A stretch of DNA of 64,000 nucleotides. It comes from Chryseobacterium polytrichastri. GTDB lineage: Bacteria; Bacteroidota; Bacteroidia; Flavobacteriales; Weeksellaceae. Made by a program: the position numbers and the translations under genes. The notes under the pieces are model-generated. The model made no database searches. It worked only from the letters and a program-made list of their open reading frames with translations, and was not told where the DNA came from. The first letter of the stretch is position 1, and the number at the start of each line of letters is the position of its first letter. This document shows, in pieces, positions 8,852-18,706 of this stretch. The stretch is taken from contig NZ_FRAV01000011.1 of assembly GCF_900142445.1 (NCBI RefSeq), forward strand, positions 1 through 64,000, read 5' to 3'.

Positions 8852-9880
8852 TTAACTACTCATCAAAAATCTAAACTTGTTTATATTTTTAAGCGCAATA
8901 CCGGTTCCACGAACAACAGCTCTTAAAGGATCTTCTGCAACACAAACAGGCAATCCTGTTTTTCTGTGTATTCTATCTGCCAACCCATTCAATAAGGCTC
9001 CTCCTCCTGCAAGATAAATTCCTGTTTTGTAGATATCTGCTGCCAATTCGGGTGGTGTTAAAGAAAGTGTTTCCATTACAGCATCTTCAATTCTCATAAT
9101 AGATTTATCTAATGCTTTGAAAATCTCTTTATAATTCACCATGATCTCTTTTGGTTTCCCTGTGATCATATCTCTTCCCTGTACGGCAATATCTTCTAAA
9201 GGATAATCTAGTTCTTCTAATGCAGAACCTATCTCAATTTTTATTCTTTCGGCCGTTCTTTCGCCGATATATAAGTTGTAGTATGATCTTAAAAAATAAG
9301 AAATATCATTGGTAAATACATCTCCTGCAATCTTTAAAGATTTGTCGCAAACAATTCCTCCAAGGGCAACAACCGCAATTTCAGTTGTTCCACCACCGAT
9401 ATCGATAATCATATTTCCTTCAGGACTTTGAACGTCTATTCCTGCTCCAATAGCTGCTGCCATTGGTTCATAAATTAATTTCACTTCTTTAGCGTTCACT
9501 TTTAATGCAGAATCCTTTACTGCTCTTTTTTCCACCTCAGTGATTCCCGAAGGAATACATATAACAATTCTCAGCGCGGGCTGAATAAATCTTCCTTTAA
9601 TTCCCGGAATTTGTTTAATAAATTCCTTGATCATATGTTCAGAAGCATGAAAATCTGCAATTACCCCATCTTTCAACGGGCGTATTGTTTTAATATTTTC
9701 ATGGGTTTTCCCCTGCATCAGTTTGGCTTGTTCACCCACTGCAATAGGTTTTCCTGTAGTACGGTCTATAGCGACAATAGAAGGCTGATCAATGACGATC
9801 TTGTTATTATGTATGATCAGCGTATTAGCGGTTCCAAGATCCATTGCGATCTCCTGCGTAAACATATCAAATAACCCCAT
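8852..9880 (-). CDS. mreB: Rod shape-determining protein MreB
   Basis: The 342-residue actin homologue starts with an amphipathic MGLFDMFTQE segment, then AMDLGTANTLI (phosphate 1). IDIGGGTTEIAVV lies near residue 158 (phosphate 2) and GIYLAGGGALLNG near residue 288 (adenosine site). MreB polymerises under the inner membrane and guides lateral wall synthesis. It stands alone here, without mreC/mreD/pbpA/rodA next to it. It may be one of two paralogues, as some Bacteroidota carry, which would need the rest of the genome to settle. Confidence 0.95.
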   Translation of the reverse strand: MGLFDMFTQEIAMDLGTANTLIIHNNKIVIDQPSIVAIDRTTGKPIAVGEQAKLMQGKTHENIKTIRPLKDGVIADFHASEHMIKEFIKQIPGIKGRFIQPALRIVICIPSGITEVEKRAVKDSALKVNAKEVKLIYEPMAAAIGAGIDVQSPEGNMIIDIGGGTTEIAVVALGGIVCDKSLKIAGDVFTNDISYFLRSYYNLYIGERTAERIKIEIGSALEELDYPLEDIAVQGRDMITGKPKEIMVNYKEIFKALDKSIMRIEDAVMETLSLTPPELAADIYKTGIYLAGGGALLNGLADRIHRKTGLPVCVAEDPLRAVVRGTGIALKNINKFRFLMSS

Positions 9881-10120
9881 CTTTTCGTTGTTTTATTAGA
9901 CTTGCAAAGTACGGCTTTCTGTGCGGAAATAGGCACTTGAATATTTAATAATAGAAGTTAAAATTGTGTTAATTATCTTATCAATTAAGGGAAGCAACTT
10001 AACTTCCCAAAATAGTTTCATTTATAGAGTATTATAAAAAGCTATTGCTCCATAAGATTAAATCAAAAGTAAAAAAGTTAAGATAAAATCGTTTTTTAAT
10101 CAAATGGAAAACTCTAAATA

Positions 10121-10819
10121 TCAGATCATTTTATCTTTGAGTTCTTTATATTTTGAACGTCCTACAGGCAGTACCTCCCCTGTTTTAAGTAGGATTCCGT
10201 ATCGGGTACCTGGGTTAATCAGAATCTTTTCGACCTGTTTGAAATTAACCAAGTAAGATTTATGAACCCTTTCAAATCCGTCCGGAAGAAGCTGCTGTAA
10301 AAGCTCAAGTGATTTATCGTGGAGTTCCTGCTGCCCATTTTTAAGATGCAACTCTGTATAAATTCCCGCTCCTTTGATGTAGATGATCTCGGCAATATTA
10401 ATCAAGCGAATTTGCCCTGCCCTTTTCACCGCTACATATTTAATACTATTATCTGATTTCAAAACAGGATTAACAAACCGATTCAGCGCCTGAAAAAGCC
10501 GCTCCTGATCGAAAGGTTTAGGAACAAAATCAAGTACCCCATAGGTAAAAGCAGTGATTGCCTTATCAATATTCGCGGAAACGATAATTGTATGAAATGA
10601 AGCCGCTACCATCTGTTCTAATACTTCAAAACCATTATCCCCATTGAGGTTAAGGTCTAACAACAATAAATCCGGAGCTTGGTCTGCAATTTGATCAAGC
10701 CCTTTTTGCAGAGAATCACAAATGATGATATGAGCAGGTTTATTGGTGAAGAACTCAGCAGTCATACGCTGCAGACGGCGAGCAATCCTTGCTTCGTCTT
10801 CAATGATCAGTATATTCAT
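10121..10819 (-). CDS. LytTR-family response regulator
   Basis: The start is at 10819 (MNILIIEDEAR), because the receiver domain begins there; a longer frame to 10882 only adds sequence inside the kinase gene. It has a receiver domain with acidic residues EDE near the start, phospho-Asp in LLLLDLNLNGDNG and Lys in VPKPFD. A C-terminal LytTR DNA-binding domain follows (VKRAGQIRLINIAEI through FERVHKSYLVNFKQV). Its ATG overlaps the kinase stop as TAATG, implying translational coupling. It probably controls the divergent receptor at 12588; that is inference. Confidence 0.92.
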   Translation of the reverse strand: MNILIIEDEARIARRLQRMTAEFFTNKPAHIIICDSLQKGLDQIADQAPDLLLLDLNLNGDNGFEVLEQMVAASFHTIIVSANIDKAITAFTYGVLDFVPKPFDQERLFQALNRFVNPVLKSDNSIKYVAVKRAGQIRLINIAEIIYIKGAGIYTELHLKNGQQELHDKSLELLQQLLPDGFERVHKSYLVNFKQVEKILINPGTRYGILLKTGEVLPVGRSKYKELKDKMI

Positions 10820-12477
10820 TATCGTAAAATTTGAATGGTTGATACCCAACCGTTTTCTGTAGAAACCGAATTGAATGTCCAATTTGAACCATAGCTTTCA
10901 GTCAGACGTGCCCTGATATATTTAAACCCATTTCCTCCTGCCCTATTGGGCATTACCTTTCGGTTTTCTGCGGTAGTTTCAAAAATATATTGATGCGCAT
11001 TATTGGTCAAAGAATAATAAATGGCGAATTTAACCGTATTTCCCGGCAGGGGCTCACTATGAGTAATGCCATTTTCTAATAACGTATGAATAATAGCAGG
11101 TGGTATTCGCTGTGTTTCATCTATTCCAAGCTGTTCCCAAGTATAATTAATTTCTTTACGGAAGCCCATTACCGAGAGATGTTGCCGACAGAGTTCCAAT
11201 TCTTTGGTGATGGGTATCAGCGTTTGTTCAGCAATCTCGTTCATGATATCAAATTCTGCAGCCAGTGCTTGTATGAAACGCGCTCCTTCCTTTGGTGATT
11301 CTTCTACCCAATCCATCATTGAAGTGAGCGTATTTCTTAAAAAATGAGGTTGAATATTCTTCTTAAGTAACTCCAACTGTAGCCTTGAGGAAAGCAAAAT
11401 AGCATTTTGGTGTTCTGCTTCCATAACACTTGTACGAATGGAATGAAGATAAAGCATACACAATACAATGATGGTAAAACTGATAAACAGACCATAATCA
11501 TACACCAAAAAATTATTGACCAGTGCACTCAGTAAAAGACCTGCCAACACAATAAAACCGCCTTTTTCATTTTGAATAATACCATTCAGCACTACAATGA
11601 AAGCAGCTACCCACATGGCTAAACTGTAGAGGCGAGCTGTCAAATCATAATGCCTATAATTAAACCAATAAAGCAATAGCAGCGTTACTAAAAGAGCTGC
11701 CATCAGCCATTTTCCCTTTTTAAAATTAAACTGAATAATAAAATACCAAGGAACCAACAGCGCATTGGCAAAAGTCAGCCAACCTATAATCTCCAGGCGA
11801 ATAAAAAACTTAGAATATGGAATTACCACATGGAATTTTAAGTATTCCATAATCAACAAAGCAAAAAATAAAAAACATATCGTCGCAAAAATAAGAATGT
11901 CCCGTTGTTTGCGCTTGCTGTTCAGATAGAGAAAAAAGTAATAGATCGCTGCAATAAGAAAAGCTCCTGCCATGAGATTCATATAGGACATCGTGACCAA
12001 TGGTCTGGTCAATAGTGAATTGTAAGGATCTATTTTAAATCCGATGCTGCGTTGTACTTTCGGAAGAAGTGATTGCGAGCTGCGAAGGGCAACTGTATGT
12101 AAACCGGGTGAAATAAGATGATCCGGAATCTTATAATAGCTGCTTTCAGTGCCTGGTATTTCAGGCTTCCCATTTTGTGGAATTTGTCCGTTGTTACCAA
12201 TCAATATTCCGTCCCAATACACTTCAAAGGAACCAAATGATTCAATCTGAAGACCCAATGGTAATATCTCATTTTCTACCTTGCGAAGATCTAAATGTGT
12301 TCGGGACCAGAAAATTTTACCGGAAGTATTACCTCTATTCTGTGCCCAACTTTCATCATTATAGTCTTTGGATGCCCAAGCTAAATCATCACCTACTTTG
12401 TAAACAGGCATTGGTTCTTCGTTACGGATAACGGACGGATTCAGTATGCCAAGCAATACCAACATAAACTTATGCAT
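10819..12477 (-). CDS. 7TMR-DISM-like sensor histidine kinase (LytS/His_kinase type)
   Basis: The start is placed at 12477 (MHKFMLVLLG), giving a signal-like N-terminus; 12492 is a possible alternative. An extracytoplasmic jelly-roll-like sensor (about residues 25-165, with LPLGLQIESFGSFEVYWDGILIG split by the fold) is followed by a run of about seven hydrophobic segments (about 175-350). The His_kinase box is IQPHFLRNTLTS, in which the usual Phe before Asn is Arg. A HATPase-like C-terminus has GGNGFKYIRARL. The kinase shares a TAATG junction with its LytTR regulator and is divergent from a TonB-dependent receptor. Confidence 0.88.
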   Translation of the reverse strand: MHKFMLVLLGILNPSVIRNEEPMPVYKVGDDLAWASKDYNDESWAQNRGNTSGKIFWSRTHLDLRKVENEILPLGLQIESFGSFEVYWDGILIGNNGQIPQNGKPEIPGTESSYYKIPDHLISPGLHTVALRSSQSLLPKVQRSIGFKIDPYNSLLTRPLVTMSYMNLMAGAFLIAAIYYFFLYLNSKRKQRDILIFATICFLFFALLIMEYLKFHVVIPYSKFFIRLEIIGWLTFANALLVPWYFIIQFNFKKGKWLMAALLVTLLLLYWFNYRHYDLTARLYSLAMWVAAFIVVLNGIIQNEKGGFIVLAGLLLSALVNNFLVYDYGLFISFTIIVLCMLYLHSIRTSVMEAEHQNAILLSSRLQLELLKKNIQPHFLRNTLTSMMDWVEESPKEGARFIQALAAEFDIMNEIAEQTLIPITKELELCRQHLSVMGFRKEINYTWEQLGIDETQRIPPAIIHTLLENGITHSEPLPGNTVKFAIYYSLTNNAHQYIFETTAENRKVMPNRAGGNGFKYIRARLTESYGSNWTFNSVSTENGWVSTIQILR

Positions 12478-12587
12478 TATGTAAATATACAAAGGGAATT
12501 ACTAAAACCTGATGTCGTTTGAAAGCCTGTAGAGTCGTTCACAAATTTTCAGCAAACAGGCATACATCCACGTTTTAAATTTACACC

Positions 12588-14963
12588 ATGAAACAACTCA
12601 TATTATTTTTTTTGATCATTATACCTTCTCAATATTCTTTTGCCCAGAAAGCAAAAATAACAGGTGTGATTCATGAAAGCTCGGGCATCGCTATTCCCTA
12701 CGCAACCATAACACTCAAGGAAATTGATGATAAACCCGTTGCTGTTGGTATTTCGGATACTAAAGGAATCTTTCGATTAGAAAATCTTTCTGAAGGAAAT
12801 TACACCCTCACTTATAGTCTTATCGGTTTTAAAACAATCACTAAACCAATACAAATCATTGCTGATAAGGAAGTAAACGTTGGAACCATAGTTTTACAAC
12901 CTGATGGAAAACTCCTGGAAGAAGTAACAGTAAACGGACAACACCCCTCAGTAAGTTTAAAAATTGATAAAAAAGTATTTGAAGTAGGCAAAGATATCCT
13001 CTCCCAATCGGGAGCTGTAACTGATTTGCTGAACATTGTGCCTTCAGTAAGTGTTACTCCAACTGGCTCCATCAGCCTAAGAGGTAACAGCAATGTACTG
13101 GTTTTAATAGACGGGCGACGCACCGGATTAACCCAAGGCAATGCACTAGATCAATTGCCTGCAGATCAGGTTGAGCGTGTGGAAGTAATCACCAATCCTT
13201 CCTCTAGATTCGATGCTGCGGGCTCTGCCGGGATTATCAATATCATCCTGAAAAAAAATAAGAAAGCAGGATTCAGCGGGCAGATACGCTTAGTGGGCGG
13301 TAGTCCTAATGAAACCCGAGTGACTCCTAGTATAAACTATAAATCTAATAAGTTGAATCTATTTGCCACCTATGGTTTAAGGTTATCAGATTATGTAGGC
13401 CTTTATACGGTGGAACAATCTACCGGACTTTCAAGTACGCCAGTTTACATGAATCAACGACAGGATGAGAACCGACATGATAACGCGAAGCTACTCTATT
13501 TTGGTGCCGACTTTAAGTTTAATGACCACAACAGTATTACGGCAGCTTTCCTTCGAAACTCCACCCGCGACCACGACAAAACCAGACTCAACTATCTATA
13601 TTCAGATAAGAATAGTATTCTGGACAGTAGTCTGAGCCGTAGTGGCGAATCATGGGAAAAACGAAGTTATAATCAGCTTGAATTTAATTATACCAAAACG
13701 TTTGGCAAAGCAGGCAAAAAACTGACCGTAGATATGCAATATGATTTTTGGAACAGCGAAAAAGAATGGAATCTTACCACCAGTAAAGTTTCACCGATTT
13801 CAATTGATTTACCAATGATTAGAACAATATCGGATGGGAGTAGTAAAGATTTAATGATTAAGGCAGACATGATACAGCCGATGGGCAGTAATGCTACCTT
13901 AGAGTTCGGTGTGAAAGCAGAAGACCGAAGAGTAAACAGTGACTTTATCGCTGAACAGCAAAACTCAACAGGCTGGGAAACTGTAGACCAGATAGATAAC
14001 CATTTGTTGTATAAAGAATTAATTGGGAGTGGCTATGTGCAATTTTCCGGTAAGGCAGGTGCTTTTAGCTATCAGAGCGGCCTGCGTGGAGAGCTCGCCC
14101 GAATTGGTATTGAAGACCGAATTGGCAGCTATACCAATAAAAAGAAGTATAACCGTTTATTCCCAACGCTCAACATCAGTTATCTTTTTAAAGAAGGCGC
14201 AACCTTACAAGGGAGTTACAGTAAAAGAATCAATAGGCCAAGTCTTAGAATGATCTATCCTTTTAATGAACTAACCGACCTCAGCACCCGATATATTGGT
14301 AACCCGGACCTTAACCCATCTTACGCCAATGTATTTGAACTCGCTTTCCTCAAGAACTGGAAGACGCTTACATTTAATCCATCATTTTATTATCAAAGCA
14401 CCAGCGGTGTGATAGAAGATTATACCTATAAAAATGCAGATGGCCTATTCATTACCATGCCTATCAATATTAATAAAGAAATACGCAGTGGCTTTGAACT
14501 CTCATTGCTTTATAATCCCATTAAATGGCTGCAAGTAAACACAGAACTTAATGTATTTCATTATTCTGAACAGGGAGTGTATCAAAATCAGAATTTCGAT
14601 TATTCGGGCAATACCTTCACCGCCCGTGTAAGCGCACAGTTAAAACTAAAGGATAAACTGGCATTTCAGACATTGTATAATTTCAGAGGCGCCAATGCTA
14701 CGGCACAAACTCGTGCAGAAGCTCTTCATAGTATTGACTTTGGATGTAGCAAAACTTTCCTCAAAGACAAAGCTACCGTTATGTTTGATGTAAGTAATCT
14801 ATTTGATCTTCGAAAGTCAAAAAGCATCACCACAGGATCGGATTATATAATCAGCCAGACCAATATTCCTAATGCTGCCCGATATCGACTGACACTCGTT
14901 TATCGACTTAACCTGAAAGACAATGAAGCTGCCAGACAGGCTAAAAGTGGGAATAGAAATTAA
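12588..14963 (+). CDS. TonB-dependent receptor-like outer-membrane barrel
   Basis: The 791-residue protein has a signal peptide (about residues 1-20, ending FAQ), a carboxypeptidase-regulatory-like domain (about 22-110, with GVIHESSGIAIPYATITLKE), a plug (about 115-215, with NVLVLIDGRR and VERVEVITNPSSRFDA), then a long barrel ending in an aromatic-rich strand. This is the 'outer membrane beta-barrel family' layout (OMP_b-brl_3), used for TonB-linked uptake across the outer membrane. It is divergent from the LytTR two-component pair, which is its likely regulator. No SusD-like partner is present, so the ligand is not predictable. Confidence 0.9.
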   Translation: MKQLILFFLIIIPSQYSFAQKAKITGVIHESSGIAIPYATITLKEIDDKPVAVGISDTKGIFRLENLSEGNYTLTYSLIGFKTITKPIQIIADKEVNVGTIVLQPDGKLLEEVTVNGQHPSVSLKIDKKVFEVGKDILSQSGAVTDLLNIVPSVSVTPTGSISLRGNSNVLVLIDGRRTGLTQGNALDQLPADQVERVEVITNPSSRFDAAGSAGIINIILKKNKKAGFSGQIRLVGGSPNETRVTPSINYKSNKLNLFATYGLRLSDYVGLYTVEQSTGLSSTPVYMNQRQDENRHDNAKLLYFGADFKFNDHNSITAAFLRNSTRDHDKTRLNYLYSDKNSILDSSLSRSGESWEKRSYNQLEFNYTKTFGKAGKKLTVDMQYDFWNSEKEWNLTTSKVSPISIDLPMIRTISDGSSKDLMIKADMIQPMGSNATLEFGVKAEDRRVNSDFIAEQQNSTGWETVDQIDNHLLYKELIGSGYVQFSGKAGAFSYQSGLRGELARIGIEDRIGSYTNKKKYNRLFPTLNISYLFKEGATLQGSYSKRINRPSLRMIYPFNELTDLSTRYIGNPDLNPSYANVFELAFLKNWKTLTFNPSFYYQSTSGVIEDYTYKNADGLFITMPININKEIRSGFELSLLYNPIKWLQVNTELNVFHYSEQGVYQNQNFDYSGNTFTARVSAQLKLKDKLAFQTLYNFRGANATAQTRAEALHSIDFGCSKTFLKDKATVMFDVSNLFDLRKSKSITTGSDYIISQTNIPNAARYRLTLVYRLNLKDNEAARQAKSGNRN

Positions 14964-15436
14964 GATGGATTCTTTACAAAGCCTGGAATACCTTGATGAA
15001 TTAATGAGTTCATACGAAACGTAATTAAAAAGCCAATTCCTTTAAAATTTAAAAAACAGTATAAAACACAACTGCCTTCCTAATTTCGGAGGCAGTTTTA
15101 ATTTTGATTATAATCAGTTGAAACCACATTATTTTTGGACAAACAACTATTACATTTTGAGGCACTTTCAGCAATCTTTCAATTTACAGGTAATGAAAAG
15201 CCACCTATAATTGTTTTACTAATAAATGACTCCGCCTGTGATATTATTTTTTAGATAACACCAGTTCAAAACTTTTAATAGTAATACGATGAATATGAAA
15301 TACATCAAAGTTGAGTGTAACTTATTTTGATCTTGCTCCGGCAATAAGTGCAATTTTCTATTCTATTGAATTAAATCACTATACTAACAGTACTTTATTG
15401 TACTTTAACCAAATAATTTTCATTAAAAACAAACCC
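14964..15436. other. Intergenic region, 473 bp, with one terminator
   Basis: Apart from the hairpin at 15070-15097, I see no gene or repeat in this spacer. It is AT-rich, and an upstream extension of the next reading frame (from 15311) is judged non-coding. Confidence 0.5.
15070..15105 (+). terminator. Intrinsic terminator after TonB-dependent receptor
   Basis: AACTGCCTTCC (15070-15080) pairs with GGAGGCAGTT (15088-15097) and is followed by TTTAATTTT, about 110 bp after the receptor stop. Confidence 0.75.
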
Positions 15437-16528
15437 ATGATTAAACAAATAATATTTACCTTATTTACATTTCTATCCTCTCAGATGGTATATTCTCAAA
15501 CCTTTGATGATACCTCTTGCTGGGAATATTTTAAAATCACTCAAGACTTAAAAAATAACAAACCGCTCGACAAAAAAACATGGAACCAGTTTTTAAAAAA
15601 TGATGCGATACAGGTATATCTGAAAGATCAGGGTGTCGACAGTGCGTACATCGATAATTACAGGAAAAACATGGAAATCGCCTACATGCCCAAAAATAAT
15701 GCCCTCTTACAGGAAAAACTAAAAGACCCTATGAAAAATTGGTGGCTTTATATTGTGAATGAGTATAAGGTGAACGAAGATCAAATGAAAAAATACCTCA
15801 CTGATATTAAAAAAGATCCTAAAAGCTATTTTGAAACTTGCTATCAATACACGTATCAAATGCTTCCTAAGAAATATCAAAAAAAAGCTCCCAATTATAA
15901 GGTTACCATCATTCCTATACACAATGATGCTCATATAGAAAGCAGCTGGATGATGTATTCTCTTATGGCAGCCTATTTTCATGATGCCAATAAGATGGGT
16001 GCTATGGGAGGTCACGAGTTTCATCATGTATTGAGACCTCAACTTATGTTTGAAGTGGAAAATCAAGATGCCGTGATTGTCAATTTGCTTCAAAAAATCC
16101 TAAATGAGGGCAGTGCAGATTTAACAGATAAAATATATGAAGGCAAAGATGCGGTGAAGTTATTAGAATTTCAGAGAGAAACACGTGCAGAATTTATTGC
16201 AGACGGAGCCAAAGTCATTAAAAATATTGATTCTCTATTATCTGTAAAACCATTAAACCGATCTTCATTAAAAATGAATAAGCTGATTAATATTGGGAAT
16301 ACCAGTGGCCATGTTCCGGGATGTTATATGTCTGACATTATCTATAAAGCAGGCTATAAAAAAGAACTCGTTAAACATATTGAAGATCCTTTTCAATTTA
16401 TTTATCTCTACGATAAAGCGTCGAAAAAAGATAAGAATGCGTATGTTTTATCATCCACAACAATGGATCTTGTTCGTGAGCTGGATAAAAAATACAGACC
16501 TAAAGCAAAAGTTGAACAATATCAATAA
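15437..16528 (+). CDS. DUF5700-type putative zinc peptidase, exported
   Basis: The start at 15437 (MIKQIIFTLFTFL) gives a clean signal peptide ending VYSQ, so the longer frame from 15311 is rejected. The 363-residue mature-type protein has HEFHH at about residues 193-197, matching the HExxH zinc motif. A downstream NEGSAD (Glu near residue 224) fits a third, gluzincin-type ligand. I recognise the arrangement as DUF5700 (putative zinc-dependent peptidase). No substrate is known to me. It stands alone between a receptor and an efflux operon and is followed by a strong terminator. Confidence 0.75.
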   Translation: MIKQIIFTLFTFLSSQMVYSQTFDDTSCWEYFKITQDLKNNKPLDKKTWNQFLKNDAIQVYLKDQGVDSAYIDNYRKNMEIAYMPKNNALLQEKLKDPMKNWWLYIVNEYKVNEDQMKKYLTDIKKDPKSYFETCYQYTYQMLPKKYQKKAPNYKVTIIPIHNDAHIESSWMMYSLMAAYFHDANKMGAMGGHEFHHVLRPQLMFEVENQDAVIVNLLQKILNEGSADLTDKIYEGKDAVKLLEFQRETRAEFIADGAKVIKNIDSLLSVKPLNRSSLKMNKLINIGNTSGHVPGCYMSDIIYKAGYKKELVKHIEDPFQFIYLYDKASKKDKNAYVLSSTTMDLVRELDKKYRPKAKVEQYQ

Positions 16529-16549
16529 AATACGATTAATAAAAACAAG

Positions 16550-16577
16550 AAAGGACAAATCAGTGATTTGTCCTTTT
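16550..16577. terminator. Intrinsic terminator after DUF5700 gene
   Basis: A perfect 12-bp stem pairs AAAGGACAAATC (16550-16561) with GATTTGTCCTTT (16565-16576), with a three-base loop and flanking A and T runs. It may serve both this gene and the convergent MFS gene. Confidence 0.85.
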
Positions 16578-16645
16578 ATAATTTATAAGAATGTATAAAT
16601 GATTTAAAAGTTCTTGATCACTTTTGTGGCTAAAATAAAAGTTCA

Positions 16646-18043
16646 TTATTTCTGTTTTTGCTCCAAGTTCTTCTCTTCCGGCAATATATAAAGCATAATT
16701 CCTACAAGAAGCACACAAATTAATATCGCTATAACCCCAGCTTTATAAGCAATTTGCCAGCTTTCCTGGGAAAAATAGAAAAATATCCCTCCAATAATAC
16801 TGATTCCTAATGCTGATGCAGTCTGTTGAAAAGTAGAATAAATCCCTGCGGCAGCTCCGGCATGTTCAGCGGGTACACTTTTAAGTACGATATTTAATAA
16901 GGAGGGTAATACCAATCCGTTTCCTAAGCCCCAAACTCCCATTAATACAATAATGATCCAGCGATCTACTCCGGGTTTCCATAATTGAACCTGAAGCAAA
17001 AAGCTTATGGCTAAAAGGATAACACCAACCTGCAATACTTTCTTTCCAAACCGAACGATAAGTTTTGAAGCAATCAGGGAAGAAAAAATAAATAGAATCC
17101 CAGGGAAAATAAAATAAAGTCCGCTGAGTAAAGCTGAAACCTTCAATCCATTTTGTAGATATACTGCGCTGAGAAGTAAATATGAAGTATGCAGCATAAA
17201 ATGGAACAGTACAGCGATTAATCCAATATTGAAATCCTTGATCTCAAATAAACGGACATCAATAAGTGGATTTTTATTGGTGAGCAATTTCTTTTTTTGA
17301 TCATACATAAAATAGACAAACAGAAACAATGACAGGATAATCATTAAGATACTCCACCATGGCCAGCCTGCTTCCCGACCTTGTGTTAAAGGATAAATTA
17401 GACATACTAAAGCCAATGTTAAAATCAACACACCTACATAATCAAACTTGCTCCCATGATTGCCTTTTGTTTCAGTTACATAACGATGAGTAGCCCACAA
17501 AGTAACCATTCCAATGGGAAGGTTGATAAAGAAAATAAGTCTCCATCCTGCAATTGCCCAATGGGTATCTGATAAATAACCTCCCAACACCTGCCCGATA
17601 ATAGCAGCAATTCCTAACGTAATTCCGAATAGACCCACCGCTTTCGCTCTTTCTTTTTTATCGGTAAAAAGGATTTGAATAAAAGCAATCGTTTGGGGAA
17701 CCATAAATGAGGCACTTAATCCTTGTAGAAATCGGGTAAGGTTAAGCTGAAACGGAGTCATTGATAATCCACACAAACATGAGGCAATCGTAAAAGCAAA
17801 CATTCCCCAGAAGAATACTTTTTTGCGTCCAAAATGATCGCCTGCCCTACCTCCGGTAATCAGAAAAGCTGCATATCCCAACAAATATCCGGCAATCACC
17901 AACTGAACCTCAGCATCAGTGGCGTGAACTCCTGTTTTAATGGACGGAATCGCAATATTGATAATAAATACATCAATCACAGAAAGCAATGGCGCCGAAA
18001 GTACAATAATAAGCTCCAGCCATTTATTTTTAATCTCGTTCAT
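16646..18043 (-). CDS. MFS efflux transporter, DHA2 (EmrB/QacA) type
   Basis: The 465-residue integral membrane protein has about 14 hydrophobic segments. It shows MFS motif A (GGRAGDHFGRKKVF, about residues 60-73) and the RLIFFINLPIGM signature that precedes TM6 in DHA2 exporters. DHA2 members are proton-driven drug exporters. The ATG follows the TAA of the upstream tetR directly (TAAATG), so the two genes form one transcriptional and probably translationally coupled unit. Multidrug or biocide export under TetR control is the likely role. Confidence 0.9.
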   Translation of the reverse strand: MNEIKNKWLELIIVLSAPLLSVIDVFIINIAIPSIKTGVHATDAEVQLVIAGYLLGYAAFLITGGRAGDHFGRKKVFFWGMFAFTIASCLCGLSMTPFQLNLTRFLQGLSASFMVPQTIAFIQILFTDKKERAKAVGLFGITLGIAAIIGQVLGGYLSDTHWAIAGWRLIFFINLPIGMVTLWATHRYVTETKGNHGSKFDYVGVLILTLALVCLIYPLTQGREAGWPWWSILMIILSLFLFVYFMYDQKKKLLTNKNPLIDVRLFEIKDFNIGLIAVLFHFMLHTSYLLLSAVYLQNGLKVSALLSGLYFIFPGILFIFSSLIASKLIVRFGKKVLQVGVILLAISFLLQVQLWKPGVDRWIIIVLMGVWGLGNGLVLPSLLNIVLKSVPAEHAGAAAGIYSTFQQTASALGISIIGGIFFYFSQESWQIAYKAGVIAILICVLLVGIMLYILPEEKNLEQKQK

Positions 18044-18610
18044 TTAAATCAGTTTTTCAATGATTTTTTTTGCAGACTGAAGATCTTCGCCCTGTTTAAA
18101 AATGGATGCAGCAACAATGCCGCCTTCTGTCATAAGGAATATCATTTCGGTGAGTTCTTGATCCGTCAGCATCTTTTTATGTCCTGAATTGATGACTAGT
18201 TTTTCAATAAGCGCTTTAAAGTCTCTCTTCGCATTTTGAATTTCAGCCAACACTCGCTCATCATTCTGTCCTGCCTCATTATTAGCCTTTACAAAAGCAC
18301 AGCCTTGATATTCACGGGATAATTGACGCTCACTCATATGATCAAAAATCGTCAGCAGTTTCTGTTTAGGATCTGGTTCTTTATTAATTCTTGCTTCAAT
18401 CCGTTCCAGCCACTCTTGGTGAAAGCGTTGGATATACGCCAACAGCAAGTCTGCCTTAGATTCAAAATGTTTGTATAAAGATGCTTTAGCAATATCAGCT
18501 TCTGCTATCACTTGGTTTATCCCCGTCAGATTATAGCCTTGATTATAAAAAAGTTTTTCGGCTGTATCTATTATTTTATCGGTCACTGTTTGACCTCTTT
18601 GTTTTTTCAT
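18044..18610 (-). CDS. TetR/AcrR family repressor of the adjacent MFS pump
   Basis: The 188-residue protein has a TetR helix-turn-helix at about residues 10-55 (GINQVIAEADIAKASLYKHF) and a C-terminal TetR ligand domain containing GCAFVKANNEAG. It is the first gene of the tetR-MFS operon. A perfect 13-bp-arm palindrome (18625-18654) lies just upstream. The -7 element TATATTTG ends four bases before the ATG, so the message is predicted to be leaderless or nearly so. Confidence 0.9.
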   Translation of the reverse strand: MKKQRGQTVTDKIIDTAEKLFYNQGYNLTGINQVIAEADIAKASLYKHFESKADLLLAYIQRFHQEWLERIEARINKEPDPKQKLLTIFDHMSERQLSREYQGCAFVKANNEAGQNDERVLAEIQNAKRDFKALIEKLVINSGHKKMLTDQELTEMIFLMTEGGIVAASIFKQGEDLQSAKKIIEKLI

Positions 18611-18614
18611 GATG

Positions 18615-18654
18615 CAAATATAATTATTAAATATACAAGTCTGTATATTTAATA
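18615..18654 (-). promoter_or_regulatory. tetR-MFS promoter and perfect operator palindrome
   Basis: On the minus strand, the -7 element TATATTTG is at 18622-18615. Directly upstream lies TATTAAATATACA-agtc-TGTATATTTAATA (18625-18654), a perfect inverted repeat with 13-bp arms. It sits where the -33 region and spacer would be, so a bound TetR dimer would block polymerase. Confidence 0.82.
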
Positions 18655-18706
18655 GTGCTTTTTTAATCTGCTTTACTTTAATCCTTTGTAAACAGCTTCA
18701 TCACAG

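Noticed and set aside
15311..15436. N-terminal extension of the DUF5700 protein
   Set aside because: Starting at 15437 gives a typical signal peptide; the upstream 42 residues would bury it.
16293..16598. A 101-codon plus-strand frame
   Set aside because: It overlaps the DUF5700 gene in another frame and runs into the terminator hairpin.
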